Shown piece after piece: positions 10,737 to 21,476 of a stretch of 64,000 nucleotides of DNA. The notes beneath the pieces are model-generated. The model ran no database searches. It was not told the origin of the DNA and saw nothing but the letters and a program-made list of their open reading frames with translations. The stretch comes from Epiperipatus broadwayi (taxonomy: Eukaryota > Onychophora > Udeonychophora > Euonychophora > Peripatidae). Each line of letters starts with the position of its first letter. Within the stretch, counting starts at the first letter, position 1. The DNA is taken from contig JAQFVV010012442.1 in NCBI GenBank assembly GCA_028023455.1, forward strand, positions 496,001 to 560,000, read 5' to 3'. The translations under genes and the position numbers were made by a program.

Positions 10737-10738
<2 letters not shown>
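10605..10738. repeat. Imperfect hairpin (foldback) repeat
   Basis: The left arm (about 10615-10665: 'gaaataacaaattcaatggt', then 'tcacaaac' and 'aatccttaaa') is the inverse of the right arm (about 10682-10737: 'tttaaggattgtttgtg', 'aaccattgaatttgttattt'). About 20 bp separate the arms. TA arrays flank both sides. No coding capacity. It could be a small foldback element or a hairpin-mediated duplication. Confidence 0.75.

Positions 10739-10770
<32 letters not shown>
10739..10770. repeat. (TA)n array
   Basis: About 32 bp of TA on the right side of the hairpin repeat. Confidence 0.97.
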
Positions 10771-10773
<3 letters not shown>

Positions 10774-10887
10774 AATCGTATATATTGTAATCGTTTGCTG
10801 GACAAAGATTCCGTTCGATGTTTCCATTTATGTGCTAAAGCACATAAAAATGCCATTACTGTGGCCGACAACATGTTTGAACACTCG

Positions 10888-11040
10888 TTTACCATAATAC
10901 AACATTTTTGTTGCATTACAGATTGCAAGCCGCTTTGTTGCACCACAGTACAGTATATATGTGATGCCTTATTTACTATAATACAACATTTGCATTGTGT
11001 TACAGATTATAGACCGCTTGGTCTCATCGCAGTAAATAAA
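10888..11040 (+). repeat. Direct duplication, period about 85 bp
   Basis: 'ataatacaacattt' followed by 'ttacagatt' and 'ccgctttg/ccgcttgg' occurs at about 10895 and again at about 10980, each about 65 bp long and ending in 'cagta'. Base composition is less AT-rich than the surroundings. I do not recognise the family; it may belong to the Merlin-type element just downstream. Confidence 0.6.
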
Positions 11041-11309
11041 TTTTGCAAATTCACACACTACATACAATTATTATGGCTTGGTGTGAGGGTGTGTGTATTT
11101 GAATTTTATGAAAGTTTTTTTTTTATATAACTTTTTTTTAGTATTAAAATATTGTGATTTTTTAAAGTAATAATTATCTAACTTTTTACACCATTCTGTA
11201 TTGAAGTTTTAAGTAGAAAAATCTTGTTCAAATACATGTGTGAAGATAGTTTGAATTAGGTAATGTGTCAAGTAACCTACTGTCCATAACATTCCATGAG
11301 ACCAACAAA

Positions 11310-12200
11310 ATGGCACAGGAAATCATGCATCTTGTTCAATTCTGTGATTTACCAGCAACAGAATCAGAGGCTTGTCATATTTGCAAACAATCAGTGTGCT
11401 TCCACATTCAAAGAAATGTGATTGTGGCTCATCAATGAAGATATTATGCTGTAAAAGAACAGGTCAATTTTCCTGTCTGTTGCATTCATGCAAGCAAACG
11501 TGTTCCATTCCAAATCAGAGTTGGTTTGATGGCTCCAGAATACATTGATTAAAGTTTTATGTGTCATATATTACTGAAGCCATGAAAGCTGAGTATGCAA
11601 TCCATCCAGACAGAACTGTCACTCAGAAGAAATGCCATCTTACATTGGACCACTGGCCTGCAGCAGCTGTGTTCTGAGAATTTGGTAGCTCAAGCATGCT
11701 ATCAAATCAGCAGGCCCTGGTTGACAGTTGATATGTATGAAACTCTTTTCAGGATGATAAGCCATCAGGGAAGAGTACTATCTCAACAGTGTATATTTTT
11801 GTGTATGTGCCATGAGACACATGAATGTTTTGTAAAATTTGTTTCTTGCCAATCTGCATCCACACTTTTGCAGGCCCTGAAAGACAATGTCAAGACTGGA
11901 TTGACTATCTTCTTGGACTGTTGGAAGTGTTATAAGTCTGCTGATCTTGATGCAGCAGTGTTCTATCATCTGACAGTTAATCACATCTACAACTTTGTGG
12001 ATCATTTGACAGGGGCTCACACACAGACCATCGAGCAACTTTGGAGCCTTTTAAACTGGAAAAACAAGAAACAACATGAAACTCACTGTCAAGTTGTGCC
12101 CAACTACCTTGCAGAATTTATGGGTCAATGTCTCCAAAGAGATAAAGATGTTTTCTTGGCCATCTTTTCAGAGATGTCTTTGACATGGCACTCCCAGTAG
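11310..12200 (+). pseudogene. Merlin / ISXO2-type (IS1595 superfamily) DDE transposase, frameshifted
   Basis: The start at 11310 gives MAQEIMHLVQFCDLPATESE, the usual N-terminus of eukaryotic ISXO2-like proteins, and stops at 11436. A middle piece in other frames leads to the open stretch 11595-12200. The core is clear: VDMYETLF (family norm iDETlf, with the first catalytic aspartate position changed to tyrosine), GRVLSQQ, ALKDNVKTGLTIFLDCWKCY (second catalytic aspartate kept), then VNHIYNFVDHLTGAHTQ and TIEQLW (third acidic residue kept). It ends in FLAIFSEMSLTWHSQ. Composition is markedly less AT-rich than the neighbours, as expected for a fairly recent insertion. It is not functional because of frameshifts and the D-to-Y change. 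I could not identify its terminal inverted repeats. Confidence 0.85.
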
Positions 12201-12589
12201 GATTTTACAAATAGCGTTTTAAGTTGAAATTATTTTGAATATTTTTAATAGTTGTTGTTGTTGTTCTTTTGACTTGTTTGTTTTTACAAATATTTACATT
12301 TTGAAATGTTTACCTAACAAAATTTGTTTTTTTTTTCATTTGAAATTGGAATGTGTATTTTGAAAATATTTAAGATTTGTTGTTGTAGTTCTTTTTTGAA
12401 AAGAAGACAATAGTTTAAAGTATTCATTGGTTATTTATTTGAGTAATAATTTTTAAAATTGCTAGTCTTTCATTTTGGTTGTTGTTATTGTAAAAAAGCT
12501 TCAAAAGTTTTCAACTGTTTTTTAAAAACTCAACAAGCATATTGTTTGTAATACTTTTTTTAATTTGTTGTTGTTTATAGTTTAAAAAA
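12201..12589. other. T- and GTT-rich sequence after the transposase remnant
   Basis: Runs of GTT and T ('gttgttgttgttgttctttt') are found with no coding stretch. This may be the 3' untranslated part of the Merlin-type element. Confidence 0.5.
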
Positions 12590-13640
12590 GAAAGGCTAAC
12601 AAGTTTTACTGCTTGTTTTCATTATTTTTCAAATCAAAAAAAAAAAAAAGCAGAGAACACAAACCAACAGTAATAAAATTGCAAATTTTTATTTTTCAAC
12701 CTAAAAAAAAAGTGCATATTAAAAAAAAGCTTAATAAGTTTAAAGCCATTTTAGTATTTGTTGTTGTTTCTCTATAAAAATGAAAATGTAAAACAAAGAC
12801 TAAGAACTTTCACTTTTTGTGCCAATTACGGATTTTTAAACAACATTAAAAAAAGTCAACCCCCTCCAAAAAAAAAAAAATCAAAGACATAATAAAATTG
12901 GAATTTTTTAAAAAAAAAAAAAATACCATGATGACAATAAAGGCTAACAACTTTTACTTTTTGTTGCCATTATATTTGAAGCAAAAAATAATGATAACAC
13001 AAAAATATCCAGTAATAAAATTGCAAATTATTTTTTATAAATACACTAAAAAGCATATTAAAAAAGTTTAAAGCCATTTTAATATTTGTTGCTGTTTCTC
13101 TGTAAAAATGAAAATGTAAAACAACGACTAAGAACTTTTACTTTTTGTTCCAATTATGAATTTTTAAACAACAACAAAAAAGGCATAACACAAAAAAAGA
13201 TGTAATCAAATTGAAAAATGTTTGTTTAAACAAATAACATAGTGAGTGTAAAAGCTAACATCTTTTACTTTTTGTTGCAATTATTTTTGAAGCAAAAAAT
13301 AGCTGTAACACAAAAATACCCAGTAATAAAATTGCAAATATACCCTTTTTTTAAAAAAACCCTAAAAAGCATATTCATAAATAAAGCTTAATAAGTTTAA
13401 AGCCATTTTAATATTTGTTGCTGTTACAAGAACTTTTACTTTTTGTTCCGATTTTGATTTTTAAACAAACAAACAAACAAAAAAAAAACAGCAGAGTAAC
13501 ACACAAAAAGACTATTAAAATTGAAAATTGCTTTTTTAAAAAATAGCATGTTAAAAAAAACAAAAAGTATAAAAACTTTAAAACCATTATAGTATTTGTT
13601 GCTGTTTCTATGTAAAAATGAAAATGAAAAAAAAAAAAAA
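12590..13640 (+). repeat. Degenerate tandem repeat, period about 328 bp
   Basis: 'tttaaagccatttta' followed by 'atttgttg.tgtttct' and 'aaaaatgaaaatg' starts at 12739, 13067 and 13396, with a shortened copy at 13577. A second marker ('gctaac...cttttacttttt', then 'cagtaataaaattgcaaat') recurs at about 12596, 12943 and 13256. Units contain many A runs of variable length. There is no ORF and I see no hammerhead core. Confidence 0.8.
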
Positions 13641-13928
13641 AATGTTACAATGATTTTTTTAAAAAAAAGACTATCACAAAAAAAAATCCGGAATAAAATT
13701 GAAATTTGCTGATTTTATTTTACATTTGTTGATGTCATTTCATTTCATTTGTTTATGTTAATAAAAAATAAAAAATAAAAAACACGATTTTTGTATTACT
13801 TTTTTTTTTTGCATAACAAAAAACGCAGCAAAATGATTAAAATAAATGGCCTGGGCATGTTCATATTCTTTAGTTTTGGCATAATAATGGTGCCATCGAA
13901 TGACATCTTTGTCCAGCAAACTATTACC

Positions 13929-13952
13929 ATATATATATATATATATATATAT
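13929..13952. repeat. (TA)n array
   Basis: About 24 bp of TA. Confidence 0.95.
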
Positions 13953-14049
13953 TATTCGATGTCTGTATTTTTTTAAGCAATATACGTAATTAAATACATC
14001 TGTTGCAATTATATAAAAACCGCAACCTACATTTTAAATCAGTCATTGG

Positions 14050-14175
14050 TTATAAATAATAAAATTTAAAACAATGTACTGAAGTGGTCAATCTGAGATT
14101 CACATTGTGATTCACAGTCCTACCCAATCTCCCACCACTAAACCGAATTCAAATCCCAGTCATATACTTTTATAC
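14050..14175 (+). repeat. Interspersed repeat shared with 31950-32110
   Basis: 'ccaatctcc.accatctaa/cccaatctcccaccactaa', then 'attcaaa.cc' and 'catgcctgtata/catgtatata' occur here and at about 32060-32105 in the same orientation, both downstream of a TA array. The family is unknown and it carries no ORF. Confidence 0.5.
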
Positions 14176-15277
14176 ATGCCTGTATAATCTAATTACTTCT
14201 AATTTTCTTTCAAAATAAATATGCCTAAGATATTTAGTAATATCTTAACTAAATAATAACTAAATAATAATATTTTATATATTTTAATAAATCGTACATG
14301 TTCATTATGCACATGTATATATAAAAGGTGATGGGGGATTGTGTATAAATTAATATTTATAGTCATATGTTTTTAATTATAGTATATATTTAAAATTTTA
14401 TTCAAAGATTATATAATAATACATATTTATGTAATGGTGGTCAGGATGACGCAATCGGCTTGGAAGCTTCTAGAAACAAAATATTTAATTAAAATCCATT
14501 AGCATTATTAAAATCATTAATCTTAAAAAATTCAAATCAATTTTCTTAACGAAAATCTATCATTTAGGAAAATATATTTCTAAGTGAGAAATAGATTTAG
14601 AACAATCATTTTAGGATCATACCAATCCGATTTGATTGTTTTGTATGAACTTAAAAACAAAAAGTAAATTCCTCATGTGAAAGTTGAACTGTTGCAGCAT
14701 TTTATAGCATTAGGTAATGGAGCATGAAAGCATTCCTTAGATAATCAGGAATCATATAAATAGGGCCTGATTTCAGTCAAGAAAAGAAGAGTACTTAAAT
14801 TGGTAAGGTGTCAACCAAATGAATCCAAATCATTCAAAATTTCAATATCACAACTGCTGAGTAGTAGGAAAAGATGCACCTTCTCCCAACCATACCTAAT
14901 CCATCTGTTACCAACCTGATGATTTACTGCTAAACATCTGTGAATTTGATGATATGCCTTAAAAATAGCCTGTAAATCTGCTACCTGCTTCCAAAATAAT
15001 CAAAAGGACATTTGTGTTCAAAATGAGCCACATTGGAATGTGAAATGCTAACATTCATAGACTTTTCACCTTCTTTTTAATAATTCTTAAATGTTTCAGA
15101 ATTTAATATCAATGTCTTATAAACTGTGTAACCTGTATTTCTCATTAACTTTATAAATCTTTAAACATGTTATCTTTTAATGTGATTCTCTATTTCACTT
15201 TATAAATATCATAGATTAGCCTCATAATTTAATTCAAATTAAATTTGATGTGGCAACTATTTCCCTAATATTTTGTG

Positions 15278-15280
<3 letters not shown>
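14176..15280. other. AT-rich DNA without a recognised feature
   Basis: No coding stretch, known repeat or RNA motif recognised. Confidence 0.6.
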
Positions 15281-15315
<35 letters not shown>

Positions 15316-15330
15316 CCCCATTATGATATA

Positions 15331-15367
<37 letters not shown>

Positions 15368-15388
15368 CCCCATTATGATATACCAATA
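15281..15388 (+). repeat. Tandem duplication of a (TA)n array plus 22-bp flank
   Basis: A TA run followed by 'accccattatgatatacca' is present twice in a row, ending near 15334 and 15387, so the array and its flank were copied together as a roughly 53-bp unit. Confidence 0.95.
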
Positions 15389-16939
15389 AACTTCCACCCA
15401 TGCAAGTATAATTATTTTAGCTTAGTTCCTCACCATTAGAGGGGAGCAATAATTGATTAATTATTTTGTTTTTACTTTTAAAACTATAAATGTTTGCTAG
15501 GTTGGGAGAAGATTTTAAATGTTTTTTTATTCATTATACTTTTTGAATAAACAACAGAGGAGGAAACTAAAGTTCCACCTTTGTTTAATTTATGAGTTAT
15601 ACAAATGTTAATCTATTTACTAGTGCAATGTTAATTTCAAAACAAATATAGTAATTATATATGTTTATTTTATGTTTCTTAATCCTGTCCAATTAAACAT
15701 ATATGTATACTTTTTATTAAAGCACATCTTAGACTTCATTTTATATTATATTAAATGTATGTGAAGTTTTGTTGAAGAATGTAATGGAAGGGGGGGGGTA
15801 AATGTTAATGTATGTTAAACATAAATATAGTTTTATAATAATGTACTTTAAGTTACGTTTAGTAAATCTGATCATACCATCATATTTGATATTATTGCTA
15901 TATGTAATAAGCATAATTATATATCTATCTTGACGAGTTATTAGTCTATCCCAACCATTGTTAGAATAGGCTATTATTCTTTAATTATCAAGCTTTATCT
16001 AGAGATGTGCATCAAAATGCCTGCACAATCTCATCTTCATTTGGTTTGTAATTAGGGAAATGGATAACCCTGAACCATCTAGTCACACAATGAGAGCTAT
16101 GCAAGCGATAATTATTGAAATGTTTGGCCCATAGAAACTCCATCCAAGACCCTCATCTCCTAATATGTCAATTCCACAAAATTTGTGCATGACAAGTCAG
16201 CATGTATTTATTTTTATTTCAATATGATAAATCATTTTACTTCCAAGAAACAGATCTGCAAATCTTATTTGGCCATTATGTTAACACCATGATACATAAT
16301 CATATTACAGTCATCCTTTAAAAGCTTAAGCCTATAAATATCTATATGTGTGATGTTATGGTCTAAATAAACATTGTTTGAAATTTTTAATTCTCTATTG
16401 ATGTGTTTCTTAACGACTCTAGATATATTTATTCATAGAAATACTTCCACATACATTAATCATCCAAATAAAGCAAATAACTCTGTATTGCTTATATTCC
16501 CATATAAAATAAACTTATGATAATTTTGTTGGTTAGTTAATCAACAATTTTGTAAATCTTCCCAAATCAGTCAAGGCTGTGTTTTCCTCTTGTAATTTGA
16601 GTGAATTGTTATAATTTTATGCTACACTATTGTGCTAGATTAATTATTGAAATATCATAATGCCACATCAAAAGCAATAATATATAAATATACATGAAAA
16701 TGCCAATGTGAAAGTGCAAATAAGCACACCAGGACTTATTTGTAATATGATGCTAATTATCTAATATAACTCAATGTATAAATTTCTGATTTTGTATTTA
16801 TCTTTATTATTAAATATAATGTAAAACAAACACTTCTGATTATTGCAATTTCTGTATATAATTGATTTACTTAATTTTAAAATATAGTTATAAAATAATT
16901 AATTTCATGGTTTGGAAAGTGATAAGATTCTGCTAATAA

Positions 16940-16943
<4 letters not shown>
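15389..16943. other. AT-rich DNA without a recognised feature
   Basis: Apart from a G run at 15791-15798 ('gggggggg'), nothing stands out. No coding or repeat signal that I can support. Confidence 0.6.

Positions 16944-16977
<34 letters not shown>
16944..16977. repeat. (TA)n array
   Basis: About 34 bp of TA. Confidence 0.97.
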
Positions 16978-16979
<2 letters not shown>

Positions 16980-17235
16980 TTCTTTATAATAAATGTATGC
17001 ATGCACTTGCCATGATTTTCCATTGAGCCTCTTTGTTTCTCATCTGTGAGACGTTGGCCGGAAATAAATTAAATAATCTAGTATCATCATAGTTGCCACT
17101 CATAAATAATTGAATTTTGAAGCTGAGCATACAGGGCAGGGTTTATGAGTGTCCTGACATATGTATTTCACACATCATTGGACTCAAAGTACTTGTGGTC
17201 AGATTGTAGATCAAATTGTGTGGTCATGTGAACTC

Positions 17236-17241
17236 ATCAGT

Positions 17242-17280
<39 letters not shown>

Positions 17281-17284
17281 TGAT
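17236..17284. repeat. (TA)n array inside a perfect palindrome
   Basis: ATCAGTAC (17236-17243) mirrors GTACTGAT (17277-17284) around a TA run. Confidence 0.96.
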
Positions 17285-17321
17285 ATATATATATATAAAC
17301 AGATGAAGATCGAAAGATCAC

Positions 17322-17330
<9 letters not shown>

Positions 17331-17357
<27 letters not shown>
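17331..17357 (+). repeat. (TG)n run
   Basis: A TG dinucleotide run sits immediately before the family C repeat. Confidence 0.95.
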
Positions 17358-17565
17358 CAAACTCCTCACTGAAGAGACCCATAGGTCGAACCGGTCTGGG
17401 GATGGGGACAATCCAAGATAAAAATGTTTTGAATGCCTTCTCTTGTAATAGCATTTATCATAAATAAAAAAAAGCTTGTTTAGAGCTCATTAGCATGCTC
17501 TTCATTTTACATATTTGTAAGTGCAAGCTATATATAAGTCCTGTGACATCTGACTTTTTATTATT
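17358..17565 (+). mobile_element. Retrozyme-like repeat, family C copy 2 (5'-truncated)
   Basis: The plus-strand counterpart of 9909-10110, starting just before the hammerhead motif and ending at 'gtgacatctgactttttatt'. The part upstream of the ribozyme found in copy 1 is missing and replaced by the TG run. No ORF of its own. Confidence 0.6.
17363..17402 (+). ncRNA. Hammerhead ribozyme motif C2 (one base short)
   Basis: Stem I TCCTCA (17363-17368) pairs with TGGGGA (17397-17402) in six pairs. Core CTGAAGA is at 17369-17375, stem II GACC-CATA-GGTC is perfect, then GAACCGGTC. Compared with C1 (GAAACTAGTC) one A of the GAAA run is missing, so either the core or the palindromic stem III ACCGGT is short by one base. 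Probably impaired. Confidence 0.6.
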
Positions 17566-17838
17566 ATATATATGGTACACATTCCAAATTTAATCATGTG
17601 ATAATATTGCAATAGTGTGTGTATAAAATAAAAAATATCATCATCACATTTATCTTTTTATAGGAGGGGGAAGCTGTAGGACAATGAGTTCTAACCCCAC
17701 ATGACCAATTCCCAAAGACCTCAGAAGGTAATTGGGAATATATTTTTTTTTCCATTCAACTAATTTTGTTAGTGAAAGAGTACAAAATTTATATTATTCT
17801 ATAGTTTAATAATTGTATTTAAGTATTAAAAATATTAA

Positions 17839-17923
<85 letters not shown>

Positions 17924-18075
17924 GCCATTACAATTTGGTCACTAGCCAAATTTATAGTAATGTGCATGTGAGGAAATGTAAAACCAAAAATCATCATCAC
18001 ATTTTTATATAACCATAAAAGAAGCTGTAGGGAATCCAAGTTCAAACCCTACCAGATCCAGTTTTAAAAGCTTTA
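17566..18075 (+). repeat. Tandem pair of an unknown repeat, period about 355 bp, with internal (TA)n
   Basis: 'catcatcacattt...aagctgtagg...gttc.aaccc' occurs at about 17638-17702 and again at 17991-18045; an 80-bp TA array (17840-17920) lies between them. The 'gttcaaaccc' stretch resembles a Pol III B box, so a tRNA-derived short element is possible. I found no hammerhead core here. Confidence 0.45.
17840..17920. repeat. (TA)n array
   Basis: About 80 bp of TA. Confidence 0.98.
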
Positions 18076-20760
18076 AACAGAGAGAGAGTGGGTCAACAAT
18101 TATATGCTTTATTTGTTTGTGTGTTGATAAAGGTAATACACACATTTAAACTATTTAATATTTAGTTTTTCTGTTAAAAAGCAAAGTTATAATGCATACA
18201 TATAGGCAATGTATGTGTAAGTTATTTAATTGTTTTATATTTAAAATATTAAACACTTTAACTTTCTTTAAAACTAACCTATGCCTGATCAATTTTAATA
18301 TCTTGTTCTGTTCCTATTTTGCTTTTCTATAATTGTAATTGGGATTTAAAAGCTAAGGATTTAATTTTGAATATTATGGTTATAATTACTAAGCTAGCAA
18401 TTATATTATTTAATGTTGGTTTATGAATGATTTCAAATGATAAAGTAAGTGTGTACATTACATACAGAAATTTACATTTATTAAATATTGAAAGAAAAAG
18501 AAGGGTTAAATCTGTCAAATTATTTTTTTTGCAATTTTGTGTTAAGAGAGAATATCTGTTGAATCAGATATCTATTTTTGTAGCAATTTTGTTTTTATAA
18601 ATGATTGTTTATAATTTTGAGAACTTAAACTTGGTGTGAGGTCTGATTTTGAAATTGTCTCACCTAAAGATTAAGGGAAAGACCCTCCAATTTTAAATAT
18701 TACAGATAGACGTGAAAAAAGTCAGAAAAAGGATCAAGTCTATTTTTTTTTTAAAAACAAAAGTGTCTGGAAAGAAACAGGTGTGCAATTTTTTTATGTT
18801 CCTGGAAAAAGGATTGAACTCTTCAGTTGAAAAACCATTTAGTTGAAAATAAATTAGAGATCTAATTAAAACGAATTTGTCCAAAAATAGCAAGTGACGC
18901 TATCTCTTATTGGTTAAATTGGCTCAGAATCGATATAAAAGCTGTCTCAAAAAATCAGTTGAATTATTATTGTTATTATGATTCATATTGTTAAATTATT
19001 ATTAGACTATTAAATTGAATGTTGAAAATATAAGAAATGACAGGCTAGAAAAATTATATATGTGTCCCATCTTTGCCTGACCGTCTGTGGAGCCGCACAT
19101 CATATAGTAAAGAAAAGATGTCTTGTCTGAAAATAATATTCTACATCTTTCAACTGACCAGAGAAATAAGATGTTTTTAAATAGAAAGAAGAAAACATTC
19201 ACCTGCATTCAAAGGAGTTGAATTAATCTACTGATAAATATTAATCATCAAGTCCAATTAATTGTTCCAGCAACTGAGTTTAAATCCAGGAAATTTATAA
19301 CGTGAAAACAACTGCTGTAATTGACAGGAAGAGAGGAAAAATTAATATAATGATTTCCAAATTATCCACCAATGCAAGTAATCTCAATAGGATCATCATC
19401 ACCAAATAATCATATACTTCAAGAAAGAGATTGTTCCAAAGAAACATGGAAATTGTTGCTGCCAAATATAGACATTATACAAGACAAGTTTGAACCCTTG
19501 GATCGGTAATATGACTTTTTATATCTATTTTTTTTATGAAATCAGAGTCGTAATAAAAATTTAGTAATAAAGTGATATATTTTATTTAAAGAACTTTTAA
19601 AGACAATTCAGATCGATTAAAACCAAGAATGTCTTAATAATAATAACTTTGAGCTTCATAAATGATTTTGAATGTATCAAAATTTATTTGTTTATTAATT
19701 TTACAGTTATGAAATATTAATGTGTAAAATATTTTTTTGTATTATTATTTTGGTTTTAAATAATATGTTGTTATTATGTGATAAAACACTCACATACATA
19801 ATAATATTTTTATATGTGTATAATTGTGTGTGAATGTGAAGTAATAAGTAGTATTAAAATATTAGATTATTTTGTTTCAAGTTAAAGTATAGCATTTCAG
19901 AGGTAGAAGTGAGGGGGAGAAAATAATTTAAAACTTGTTTCTAAAACTTGCTCTTTCAATTCTACTTACATTTTTTTTTTTTTACATTCTGCTTACATGT
20001 TAGATTATAAGGTATGTGTGCCAATGAGTGAATATTTTTATATGAAATACTCTTCTTTTGGATACAATATACTTTTGAAATACATTTAAAGGAAGGGAGG
20101 GGTTTAAAATTTAATGTTATGATTTTAAAACAATCGATTAGGATTATTGTTGTTATTGTTAGTATAAATTTTCATGTAAATATAGAAATGTTTATGTATA
20201 TGTTAGAAATGCAGTAATAAATATTAGTTTATGTTATTAAACGAGACGTATATAGTTCATTAAGAGAAGTCTTTATTAAGTGTGATCATTCATCATCAAT
20301 GGTTGAATATTAGTTATTTAAGATATAAGTAAATATGCTAAAATTAAGCAATAATTATGAATTTCTTTATAAAAATTAGTTTTATGTTTAGGCTTAGTCC
20401 TAGAGCTGTAGTTGAAACCATTGTCATTATTGTTATTATTATCATCATCATCATCATCATCAACATTTTAATTAATAAACTGGTTAAATGTTTAAAGGCC
20501 ATAAATAAATATTGATTTTATAATATTTAGTGATTTCTTAATATTATTATAAACACATCCCCGTCATCTATTTCATGCAAGGATGGGTGAATTGCCATCC
20601 TAAATTAGTTATATATAATCTGAGCTAGTAAACTTATAAAAAAATATTGAAACACATTCGTTATGCTAAGATCTAAGAAATGATTTATGTCTAATATACT
20701 CCACTTTGGTTTAAAGATGTTTTACTTTTACCTAAATATTAGTGTGTATAGTGATATGGC
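18076..20760. other. AT-rich DNA without a recognised feature
   Basis: A short (ATC)n run is at about 20440-20465. There is no coding stretch, RNA motif or repeat family that I can support. Confidence 0.6.
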
Positions 20761-20769
20761 TCAAAAAGC

Positions 20770-20910
20770 AAAATCTCTCAGTTTTATTAGAAAAAAAGTA
20801 CCAAAAAAGGATTCAAACCCGGTACATGTGAAAGGTTATTAGATATAACTGTGTCTAGATTCAAATAATCTAGTGGTGCCCTGCTAGACCATATTCACTT
20901 GGTATTTGTT
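20770..20910 (-). repeat. Possible tRNA-derived short element
   Basis: On the minus strand 'tatggtctagcaggg' (about 20892-20878) resembles a tRNA A box, and 'accgggtttgaatcc' (about 20833-20819) resembles a B box with T-arm. The spacing between them is longer than in a tRNA, so at best this is a decayed SINE head. Confidence 0.25.
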
Positions 20911-21413
20911 TAAATATGCACTTAACATCAAACCAAGAAATGAAAGTGGATAAAATCTACTGTCCATATACCTGAGTTATATTTTATTGAATTACTAGTG
21001 TACTCACCTCACGTGATTTCCATATACCTAAGTTATAATAGTTGTTATTAATAATTTGTTTATAATTATTGATATTGTGATATCTTGAGAAATCTAATGA
21101 TAGAAATATGTTTCATTTCATCCAATGACCCATAATATGATAGATAACTCAGTCTGATCTTTGGTTTAACAGCCACTACTCATGTTACATAATTCTTTTC
21201 TTTTGATATAAAATCTACAATGCATTTTTCGTTTATTAAGCTAAATATTTATATTTGAATCGGTTCTTAATTAAATAATATACTTAATTCAGTTGATCCT
21301 CTATATTAAGTTACAATGAATATAATATTTTTGGATTCATAATTTTTTTAACAATATTTAACATTTCATGATTGTTTAATATAATATCTTTTGATCTAAA
21401 CTTTAATTAAGTT

Positions 21414-21418
<5 letters not shown>
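20911..21418. other. AT-rich DNA without a recognised feature
   Basis: Nothing recognised. Confidence 0.6.

Positions 21419-21472
<54 letters not shown>
21419..21472. repeat. (TA)n array
   Basis: About 54 bp of TA. Confidence 0.98.

Positions 21473-21476
<4 letters not shown>

Noticed and set aside
20440-20465. Short (ATC)n run considered as CRISPR-like or satellite
   Set aside because: Simple trinucleotide repeat of eight units or fewer; nothing further around it.
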